Positions 53,577-61,182 of a stretch of 64,000 nucleotides of DNA are shown piece by piece. The translations under genes and the position numbers were made by a program. The DNA is from JADCRZ01 sp965200945 (lineage in GTDB: Bacteria; Bacteroidota; Bacteroidia; Chitinophagales; Chitinophagaceae), in assembly GCA_965200945.1 (NCBI GenBank), contig OZ241749.1:310001-374000 (forward strand). The letters run 5' to 3'. A model generated the notes under the pieces. That model made no database searches and was not told where the DNA came from. It worked only from the letters and a program-made list of their open reading frames with translations. Each line of letters opens with the position of its first letter. The stretch's first letter is position 1.

Positions 53577-55187
53577 ATGCGGAAACAAAACGTGTTTATT
53601 CACACCCTGTTGTTCATTTTTGTTTTTTCAGGTCCGGTAATCGCCCAGAATAAACTTCCCGACGAAGTGCAGCAGGCCATGCTACGGTCTACAAAGTACA
53701 TGGTGGAGGAGGTCAGCACAAACGGCGGCTTTGTATGGTATTATACGCCCGATCTTTCCAGGCGCTGGGGTGAGATGGAAGCGTACCCGACCATGGTGTG
53801 GGTACAGGACGGGGGCACGGTCAGCATGGGAAATCTGTTCCTGGAAGCATACCATGGCACGCATGATGAATATTATTACCAGGCGGCTGAAAAGGCGGCT
53901 ACCGCGCTTATCTGGGGCCAAAGCCATGAGGGCGGCTGGAATTACATGATCGATTTTGCCGGCGACCGTTCGCTGAAGAACTGGTATAACACGATCGGCA
54001 AGAACGGCTGGCGGCTGGAAGAATTCCAGCATTATTACGGCAACAGCACTTATGACGACGATGTTACTTCCGACGCCGCCCGGTTCCTCCTGCGCGTGTA
54101 CCTCGAGAAGCTCGATCCAAAATATAAACCGGCGCTCGACAAGGCCATCGGTTTTCTGCTGAAAAGCCAGTACCCCGCCGGTGGATGGCCCCAGCGGTAT
54201 CCCCTCCGGTACGACTTCAACAAATCAGGTCATCCCGACTATACGTCTTACTATACTTTCAACGATGATGTTACCTGGGAGAACGTGAACTTCCTGGTAC
54301 AGTGTTACCAGACACTGGGCGAAGAGCGCTTTCTCGACCCCATCAGCCGCGGGATGAACTTTTATCTCCTTACCCAACAGGCCAACGGCGCCTGGGGCCA
54401 GCAATACAACCTCGACCTCGAGCCTGCCGGCGCCCGAACCTATGAGCCGGCAGCGCTGTTGCCCCGCGCTACCAACTGGAATGCGCTGCTGATGATCAAA
54501 TTCTATGAGTACACCGGCGACCGTAAATTCATTGCCCGCATTCCCGACGCCATCAAATGGCTCGAGAAAACACGCCTGCCCGACAGCATGACACAAAGCG
54601 GCAGGTACAGTCACTCCCTGTTCGTTGAACTGAAAACGGACCGTCCCATTTTCGTACACCGCAAGGGGTCGAATGTGACCTATGGTTATTACTATTACGA
54701 TTACAGCGACGACAAGTTGCTTGGACATATGCAGGGAAAGGGAAAGATCGATGTGGAGAACCTGAAACGGGAATATGCCCGGGTAAGTGCATTGTCGCCG
54801 GCAGAAGCTTCCAAAAACTCGCCGCTGCTCACAGAAGCCTTTCACGGAGAAGGCACGCCACAGCACTATTACGACCTGAGCCGCAGTGCCGCGTCCTCCG
54901 CACCGCCGCCCAACGAGGCCCGGGTAAAAGAGATCCTGAAAGCCCTGGACGATCACAGCCGCTGGCTCGTTCCTCATGCCGCAATCAGTCATCCCTACAC
55001 CGGGGAAGGTAAGAACAGGCAGCCCACGGATGAGTTTGCGTCTACCCATGTGGGTGATGACACAGACACGTCGCCTTACGCCGATCCATCCGACAAATTA
55101 TATATCTCCACCACAGCCTACATGCGGAATATGTACCAGTTGATCCAGTATGTGAAATCGACGCAAAAAATGAAGACAGGGAAGTAA
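53577..55187 (+). CDS. Pectate lyase, PL10-type
   Basis: 536 residues with a signal peptide ending near VIAQ. The fold pattern is the alpha/alpha toroid of PL10 (PelA): the metal/substrate motifs GGWPQRYP, YTFNDDVTWENVN and ATNWNALLMIKFYEYTG are visible, with the N-terminal GGFVWYYTPDLSRRWGEME and a conserved ARTYEPAAL segment. PL10 enzymes cut polygalacturonate by calcium-assisted beta-elimination, giving unsaturated oligosaccharides that the SusCD pair could import. Residues about 430-536 form a less conserved tail. Usual PL10 length is 330-480 residues, so this is on the long side. Signal type suggests periplasmic or exported location. Confidence 0.75.
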   Translation: MRKQNVFIHTLLFIFVFSGPVIAQNKLPDEVQQAMLRSTKYMVEEVSTNGGFVWYYTPDLSRRWGEMEAYPTMVWVQDGGTVSMGNLFLEAYHGTHDEYYYQAAEKAATALIWGQSHEGGWNYMIDFAGDRSLKNWYNTIGKNGWRLEEFQHYYGNSTYDDDVTSDAARFLLRVYLEKLDPKYKPALDKAIGFLLKSQYPAGGWPQRYPLRYDFNKSGHPDYTSYYTFNDDVTWENVNFLVQCYQTLGEERFLDPISRGMNFYLLTQQANGAWGQQYNLDLEPAGARTYEPAALLPRATNWNALLMIKFYEYTGDRKFIARIPDAIKWLEKTRLPDSMTQSGRYSHSLFVELKTDRPIFVHRKGSNVTYGYYYYDYSDDKLLGHMQGKGKIDVENLKREYARVSALSPAEASKNSPLLTEAFHGEGTPQHYYDLSRSAASSAPPPNEARVKEILKALDDHSRWLVPHAAISHPYTGEGKNRQPTDEFASTHVGDDTDTSPYADPSDKLYISTTAYMRNMYQLIQYVKSTQKMKTGK

Positions 55188-55332
55188 GAGAAGTTTTGGA
55201 TGCGGATGAGGGTTTTTTTGCACGGTTGGCCGTGCGGGAGGAAGGCAGAAGTCGGTTCGGGCATCACCGGATCCACTCAGCCGATATAACACCCATCAAT
55301 AAACGAAGCGAACGTTCAACCAGTCAGCCTAT

Positions 55333-58300
55333 ATGAAACACCCGAACAGCATTCTCCTCCGCAAACACACCTTCCAACCATTTCTCGCGCTGGCTATGCT
55401 TCTGCTGGCTGGTCAGCTTCTTCATGCACAGGTATTTCCTGAGCCTCAACCCGGCCTCATGGCGGGGCAGGCAGTGCATCCAGTAAAATCTGCCGAGCCG
55501 GGCCTTCTTTTTTACCTTTCCGGCGATCAGAAACTTACGGCCGATTTTGCCGGCGGCGGCCAGACGATGCCTAATTTTCTCAGGAATGTATCTGTGATAC
55601 CCAGCGGTGCAAAAGGGGCAGGGTTGTCGGCGGAAGACGACCAGCTGCTTTCATACTGGGCTCCCGGTAATATCTATGCGCAGCGGGGCACCCTGTCCTT
55701 TTTCTGGCGTTCACGGTATCCGATGGGCTCTACGCCTTTCCCGGTGTTCAGGGTCGCCTATGCTGACCACTCCAGCTGGGACATGGTCTGGCTTCGCATC
55801 GATTACAACGGGAAGGGGTTTGATGCCTTTGTAACAGATATTGGGTTGTCGCGCACAAGGGTCTCCTTTTTCATGGACAGCCTTCCGGCACCTGACCAGT
55901 GGACGCACCTTGCACTCTCCTGGGATGAGACCGAAGGCATCCGCTTTTATGTGAACGGCAAGCTGGCCCAAAAGCAGACCGCGTCCGGTACGGTATTCGA
56001 TACGGGGCTCGATCAGTTCGGCCCGCATTCCCGCATCATCAGTCCTTACCAGGTGCAAAGCGAATACAGTTTCGTACGGGGCGGCGACCTTGACGAACTC
56101 CGCATCTATGACCGTATGCTTTCCGACGAGAACATCGGTCAGCTGGCCCGTGGCCAGCAGCCGCAGCCGGTACCGGCGCTCAACCGCACCCTTGCAGAAC
56201 GGCGCTGGCGCGATGAATGGTGGATCCGCAACGGATGGAACCTGCCCAACGAAGCCCCGCCCTTGCTAGAGCGTGCCGATATGTCGATCCGCAAGGTGGA
56301 AGTGCACGATGCCTACGATATCCGGCGGTGGTTCTGGAAAGCCAACGACGGCATCCGCGAAACCACCTGGCCCGGCGTATACAATATGTCGCGCCTGCCC
56401 GGCCGTTACGACTACTTTGTACTGCCCGACTGGGACATCTATTCGCATTCGGGACAAACAATCCGTTTCAACATTCCGGATGAACCCTGGAACCAGGTGG
56501 AGATTTGGGGCAAGGCCTGGGGACAGCTTACGTACGAAAAAGAACATCGGTATGATACCACGTTCGCCGTAAGGACCCGGCAACAGATCAAATCGGTTCA
56601 CCGCACAACAGATAACCGGGGCGGCACCCTCCGGTTCGACAATGCCCTGATCGAAGAGCCGATCGGCGAGCTTGGCGTATACAATGTGGTGCCGGGGAAG
56701 GCGCCTGCCGGGCGGACAGCGGAAAGTTTTTTTCTTTCAGCGAATGTCGCAGCCGGGTCAAGCAAAGGGCTAGATGAACTGGCTGCGTTTATTGATGGCC
56801 GCTACCCGGCCGACGAACGTCAGAAAATGGTCGGTGTTATGGATGGAAAAACACCCGCCTCCGCAACGATGGCTCCCGAGGCCATTCCATTTATTCATCT
56901 GATGATCCCTTATGGGGAACATCCCGGTGCGGCCCTGGATGGCGTTGAGCTCGATCTTCCAGCACTGGCAGTGAAACCAACGCATGGCGACTTGTTTCCG
57001 TTGAATCTCCGGATCAAGGATCCGCTGTGGGCCATGCGCGACCTGGCGGATGTCAGCTTTTCCATCCGGCCCGGACAGGCTTACCGGCTGTGGATCGATA
57101 CCCGCGACCGGATCTTGCCTGACGGCCATGCCTTGTACATCACCCTTGCCGGGGCAGGGGCCGACCTTACGCCAGGCCTGCTACAGGGCGCCACCGTGCG
57201 GCTCCTCTATACCTCCAAGGAAAAAGCGCTGCCCGAGCATATCCTCGACCGCGCCACCCAGGTCCGCGACCTGTACGGCTTTACAGTGGAAGAACGGCCG
57301 GTAAACCCACGGTTCAACCTCTACAACCGGTTCGCTGCCGACGATTCGGACCTGCTGAAAGCGGACCCCCGGAATTTTTCAGGCCTGGCCTACAAATATG
57401 TGCTGACCGGCAATCCGAAATACCGTCCTGAGTTCCGGATGCCGGTGTGCCCGGCGGGGATACCGGAATGGGCATTCCTGCAGAGTGAATACCTGAAGCG
57501 GTTGGGAACCATCGTAAATTTTTACATCGACAAAAGACAGATCGGCAACGGCGAATTCGGGGGCGGCTTATCCGATGACGACGATCTTACAAACTCCTTT
57601 GTAGGCACTGCTTTCATGGGCATTGAACCCGACAAGACGCTTCGTTCGATGCAGAAATTTATGAAGGGATTTTACGACCAGGAGCGGCCCGCCTCTGATG
57701 CCACACTCAAACAGCGCAGTCTGCCCCTGTTCACCAACGGGCTGGCTACCATCAAAACCGATCTGCTGCATGCTTATGAAGACGGCATCGAAGCAGTGGG
57801 ACAGATGGAGTTGCTCGACTATGGCAATCCGCTGCATCTGGTGCATGGAATGGAGATTGCCCGGCAGGTGATGGGGCAGGTGACACAGAAAAACCAGGCG
57901 GGCCACCGGCACTTCCGGTCGCGTTATTATGGCGGCACCGGCATTACAACGGAAGATCCCTGGCAATGGTCGGGCGCCAATTCGTACCATGTTCTGCATA
58001 CGGCGTATAATGTTGCCCGTTACAATGGCAATCCTGTTCTGCGGAAGATGATCGTTGAGGTGGCCGACGGACTCCTTGCCCACACCGATGCGAACGGTGT
58101 TCCGTATACAGATATCAATTTCAGCACCGACCAGGTGAGGGGAGTAGCCGGCATACAAAACACCTGGCAGATCTTCCGGGCGGCGTATGATTATACAGGC
58201 GATCAGAAATACCTGAAAGCGATCGCCACCCGCCGGGAAGAGAGCCATGCCTTCAATGCCGACAGTGTGGCAAGGCGGTATGAAGAGCGGATCAGGGACC

Positions 58301-59070
58301 TTGCCGCCCGTGAATTCATCAATACCGAAGGCAGTGTGTGGATCGACCGGGTTGTGGCGCCGAACAACGATATACAGGCCGACCGGCTTGGCGGTGTAGC
58401 CTTGTCGCGCATCCAGAATATTTATCAGCAGAACTATCTGAGCTGGAAGATTGAAAAGCCAGCCAGCTATGAAAACCTGGCCGTTTTTGTTACCGGCGCC
58501 AGCGGGAACCGGATCGCGTTTATGGCCTACAACCTGGGCCAGAAGGATCTTCATGCAGCCATGACGATGTGGAACATTCAACCCGGCCGCTGGCGCATAC
58601 GCCAGGGCGCCGATGCCAATGACGATCAGAAACCGGATTCCGCTCCGCTCGAACGCATAGTGGAGGTAGCCAGCGGCGACAGCCTGCCCATCGTGTTTGC
58701 ATCGCATCAGAAGATCCTGGTAGACATGGAGCTGGTTGCCCCTTCCCCGGCCGGCTACAACCAGCGCCCCGACCTCGGCATCAACCCCGAAGACGTGAAG
58801 ATCGAAGGCGATACCTTGTCCGTAAAAGTATACAGTTTGGGCGCGGTCGAGGCCCCGGCTACCACCCTCGCGATCAAAGATGCTCACAAGAAGACCATAG
58901 GCACCGTACAGGTGCCTTCCCTCAAAGCCCCTGCCGACCTGCTGCCGCAATGGACGGAAGTCAGATTCAAGATACCGGCTACCGCAGACCTCGGCACCGG
59001 CAGCGTAGAGCTCGACCCCGGCAAGAAGATGGTTCAGATCACCCGGCGGAATGATGTGGCTTCGTGGTAA
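55333..59070 (+). CDS. Large LamG-domain exported protein, probable polysaccharide-active enzyme
   Basis: 1245 residues with a signal peptide ending near LLHAQ. Residues about 50-275 form a LamG/concanavalin-like domain (QWTHLALSWDETEGIRFYVN, then DLDELRIYDRML). The middle (about 280-620) is a beta-rich region without a family I recognise. Residues about 640-1060 are helical and look like an alpha/alpha toroid: GGLSDDDDLTNSFV, EDPWQWSGANSYHVLHTAYN and NTWQIFRAAYDYTGDQKYLK. The last 130 residues resemble a CARDB/Ig tail. The toroid and position after the PL10 gene suggest a polysaccharide lyase or unsaturated-glycan enzyme for pectin. There is no T9SS tail. The gap of 145 bases from the lyase gene leaves operon membership open. 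Confidence 0.6.
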   Translation: MKHPNSILLRKHTFQPFLALAMLLLAGQLLHAQVFPEPQPGLMAGQAVHPVKSAEPGLLFYLSGDQKLTADFAGGGQTMPNFLRNVSVIPSGAKGAGLSAEDDQLLSYWAPGNIYAQRGTLSFFWRSRYPMGSTPFPVFRVAYADHSSWDMVWLRIDYNGKGFDAFVTDIGLSRTRVSFFMDSLPAPDQWTHLALSWDETEGIRFYVNGKLAQKQTASGTVFDTGLDQFGPHSRIISPYQVQSEYSFVRGGDLDELRIYDRMLSDENIGQLARGQQPQPVPALNRTLAERRWRDEWWIRNGWNLPNEAPPLLERADMSIRKVEVHDAYDIRRWFWKANDGIRETTWPGVYNMSRLPGRYDYFVLPDWDIYSHSGQTIRFNIPDEPWNQVEIWGKAWGQLTYEKEHRYDTTFAVRTRQQIKSVHRTTDNRGGTLRFDNALIEEPIGELGVYNVVPGKAPAGRTAESFFLSANVAAGSSKGLDELAAFIDGRYPADERQKMVGVMDGKTPASATMAPEAIPFIHLMIPYGEHPGAALDGVELDLPALAVKPTHGDLFPLNLRIKDPLWAMRDLADVSFSIRPGQAYRLWIDTRDRILPDGHALYITLAGAGADLTPGLLQGATVRLLYTSKEKALPEHILDRATQVRDLYGFTVEERPVNPRFNLYNRFAADDSDLLKADPRNFSGLAYKYVLTGNPKYRPEFRMPVCPAGIPEWAFLQSEYLKRLGTIVNFYIDKRQIGNGEFGGGLSDDDDLTNSFVGTAFMGIEPDKTLRSMQKFMKGFYDQERPASDATLKQRSLPLFTNGLATIKTDLLHAYEDGIEAVGQMELLDYGNPLHLVHGMEIARQVMGQVTQKNQAGHRHFRSRYYGGTGITTEDPWQWSGANSYHVLHTAYNVARYNGNPVLRKMIVEVADGLLAHTDANGVPYTDINFSTDQVRGVAGIQNTWQIFRAAYDYTGDQKYLKAIATRREESHAFNADSVARRYEERIRDLAAREFINTEGSVWIDRVVAPNNDIQADRLGGVALSRIQNIYQQNYLSWKIEKPASYENLAVFVTGASGNRIAFMAYNLGQKDLHAAMTMWNIQPGRWRIRQGADANDDQKPDSAPLERIVEVASGDSLPIVFASHQKILVDMELVAPSPAGYNQRPDLGINPEDVKIEGDTLSVKVYSLGAVEAPATTLAIKDAHKKTIGTVQVPSLKAPADLLPQWTEVRFKIPATADLGTGSVELDPGKKMVQITRRNDVASW

Positions 59071-59098
59071 GCGGGCTGTCCAGCGCTTGCAGTGATTG

Positions 59099-59134
59099 CC
59101 TTCATTCTCTGACCCCTGATTCAGAGAATGAAGG
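59099..59134. terminator. Perfect 14-bp hairpin after the LamG protein gene
   Basis: CCTTCATTCTCTGA (59099-59112) pairs exactly with TCAGAGAATGAAGG (59121-59134) around CCCCTGAT. It lies 28 bases after the stop of the plus-strand gene and ahead of a convergent gene. It lacks a T run on either side, so it may act as a 3' stabiliser or factor-dependent stop rather than a classic intrinsic terminator. Confidence 0.5.
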
Positions 59135-59149
59135 GATGGCAGGATCCTC

Positions 59150-59337
59150 ACGATTAAAACTCCTTCCCTGGAGGATTAGATATGGATCAATGCCGCACCC
59201 ACAGCGACCTTGGTTGGATCTGTCTTTTTTTTGGCGAGATATTAAGAGATTGAGCCAAACCGCCCCTTACCAGCAGGTACAACTTCATGTCTTGAACGTA
59301 CTTACCAAGAAATTTAGAGACGCGAGGCCTCGTGTCT
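59150..59337. repeat. Degenerate repeat fragments in a 350-base gap
   Basis: The gap 59071-59420 has no gene. CCCTGGAGGATTAG and GCCGCACCCACAG (about 59163-59202) echo the CCTGGGAGGnGTAGG and CCGCACCCACAG segments of the long repeat, in the same order, suggesting a worn partial copy. Further on, AGACGCGAGG-CCTCGTGTCT (59318-59337) is a near-perfect palindrome of a type found dispersed in bacterial genomes. Both assignments rest on short matches by eye. Confidence 0.35.
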
Positions 59338-59420
59338 TTCCCGGGATTGGCATGGTAAGATTCCGGGCATGGTTAGTTTAATATAAGCCGGAGAATTCCT
59401 TTACGAAGCAGGCGCATAGA

Positions 59421-60131
59421 TCAAAACCGCTGTAACTGGCCAGCGCTGAGTGCAGCCGGATGAAACCTGACTTCGCTGATGTTCCCTTTGAACCAGGAAA
59501 CGTGGTTCAGTCGCACCCCCAGGGATATTTGTCCGTCAGACATAGGATCGATCCTTACCTCGCCAGCCAGTTCGGGGGCGCCGTTGACAAAGTCGCGCAT
59601 CTGGTGGCCGTCGTATACGAGCGCGAGCCAATACCACTGACCGCAGGGATGCAGCCGGGTGGAATCGATGAGGGTGAGGCCTTTATCTGTGCGGCCATTC
59701 TTTAAAAATGTGTCCGCATACCAGCGCCCGTCGCGCGTTACGCGGAGCTCGAGCGTACCGCGTCTGCCTGCAGAGTCCTCGAAATGCATGAAACGCGGGG
59801 CCGCAGGCCCATCGGCCGCCGGGTTGAACAACACTTCCACGGTAAAACTTTTCCAGTTCTGGACCGGGTTCACTGGAACGATCATTCCGTCATCGACCCC
59901 ATCAAAGAAAACGGACTTGGGCATCGTGTTCTGTGCTGCAGGGCTGCCCAGAACTTCCGTCTGATAGCTCCCTGCCTGCGCTGGGTTCTCCAGCTTCCAG
60001 ATAAGGGATTTACTTTGTTGCGGGGCAGGGAGTGCTGCTTTGAAAGCCATGGAAGAAAACAGTACCAGGGCTGGCATCACCAGCAAAAGGAAGGTTGACG
60101 CCGACAAAAATTTTTTCATATGGTCGTTCAT
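59421..60131 (-). CDS. LamG-domain exported protein
   Basis: 236 residues from ATG 60131 (MNDHMKKFLSAS); ATGs at 60119 and 60164 are alternatives. A hydrophobic signal sequence (LLLVMPALVLFSSMAF) is followed by a LamG/concanavalin-like sandwich over about residues 45-235: SVFFDGVDDGMIVPVNPV, SFTVEVLFNPA, QWYWLALVYDGHQMRDFVNG and the closing GNISEVRFHPAALSAGQLQ. Such domains bind glycans or proteins; no catalytic residues are apparent. It stands alone, convergent with the large LamG gene and 37 bases after the MOSC gene on the same strand. Role unknown. Confidence 0.75.
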   Translation of the reverse strand: MNDHMKKFLSASTFLLLVMPALVLFSSMAFKAALPAPQQSKSLIWKLENPAQAGSYQTEVLGSPAAQNTMPKSVFFDGVDDGMIVPVNPVQNWKSFTVEVLFNPAADGPAAPRFMHFEDSAGRRGTLELRVTRDGRWYADTFLKNGRTDKGLTLIDSTRLHPCGQWYWLALVYDGHQMRDFVNGAPELAGEVRIDPMSDGQISLGVRLNHVSWFKGNISEVRFHPAALSAGQLQRF

Positions 60132-60201
60132 TTTGATAGGAGAGATAGTAACAATCGTATACAAGGTAAATTACGAAGTTCCTGTTACCGGGAGCAGGAG
60201 T

Positions 60202-61020
60202 TTATATTCTTTCAAGCACTTCCACCGGGTCACCGAGGCGGATGGTGCCCAGCGTGCGTGGGATCATATTGATGCCGAAACGAACGCCGCCCCGATGGTG
60301 GCGCCGGTAGGCAGCCATCGTGCGGAGTGGCTCCTGTAGCGGGTTCCGGGCGCCTGTTTCCGGGTCCATGGTTGTCATCACGCATCGCTTGCAGGGTTCA
60401 CTTTGTTCCAGTACCGTATCGCCGATGCGGATCTTTTTCCAACCTTCTTCTTCTCCCGCGCCGCATCCGCGCACCACCAGGTTCGGCCTGAAACTCCGCA
60501 TGCGGGCCGGTAGCAGGAGCCGTTCGTTCAGTTCCGCGAGCGTCGCCTCGGACACCAGCAGGAACGGGGCGGTATCGGCATAGCTAACCCGGTCGTGCTC
60601 GGTTCCGCCATAGGTCCGGCTCATCGTTCTGATGCAGTCCCAGTCCATAAAGATCAGCCGGCAGTCCGTCTGCAGGAAATTCGAAAAAGCCTCATTCACA
60701 CCGGCTGGCATCGCATTGGCCGGAACCGCGTTTCCGAATAATTTCACCATCGTATGATTTCGCTCATCTGGCTGGTAAGGGACGCTAAAAGCCGGGTAGC
60801 CAGGGAGTTCTATCGTCAGTTCCCCGTTGCCCAATGCCGTGCGGATGCCCAGCATCTCTGGAAATTCACGGGCTGTCAGCACCGCATCCTGTTTGTCTGC
60901 AAGGGCCCACCGGCGGTCGTGCCGGAAGCCTTCGGCAAGCACTTCACTTGCGCCGAGCGCGATTCCGTAAGTGGACTTGATCGGATATACATAGATTTCA
61001 GAAACAAGGATGGAGCTCAT
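60202..61020 (-). CDS. MOSC-domain protein (YcbX-like)
   Basis: 272 residues. Residues 1-115 are a MOSC N-terminal beta-barrel domain (SEIYVYPIKS, GFRHDRRWALAD), and residues about 125-270 the MOSC domain with FRPNLVVRGCG and the conserved Cys in PCKRCVMTTMDPETG, the likely molybdenum-cofactor/sulfur site. Relatives such as YcbX use molybdenum cofactor to reduce N-hydroxylated compounds. Unlike E. coli YcbX there is no C-terminal ferredoxin domain; the protein ends RLGDPVEVLERI. Cytoplasmic. No molybdenum-cofactor gene is seen in the window. Confidence 0.9.
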   Translation of the reverse strand: MSSILVSEIYVYPIKSTYGIALGASEVLAEGFRHDRRWALADKQDAVLTAREFPEMLGIRTALGNGELTIELPGYPAFSVPYQPDERNHTMVKLFGNAVPANAMPAGVNEAFSNFLQTDCRLIFMDWDCIRTMSRTYGGTEHDRVSYADTAPFLLVSEATLAELNERLLLPARMRSFRPNLVVRGCGAGEEEGWKKIRIGDTVLEQSEPCKRCVMTTMDPETGARNPLQEPLRTMAAYRRHHRGGVRFGINMIPRTLGTIRLGDPVEVLERI

Positions 61021-61182
61021 ACTGGGAAGATAAGCAGGTTATGCCAACTGCCTGACGGATCAAATGTAGGAAAGGAGGTATAAGTGTATACACTGATTTT
61101 TTCCGGGAGGAAAACTTTGGATATGTCAGGAATAACTGTACTTTAGTCTGGCAATATTGTTTGCCACCCCAATTCCCTGTTT

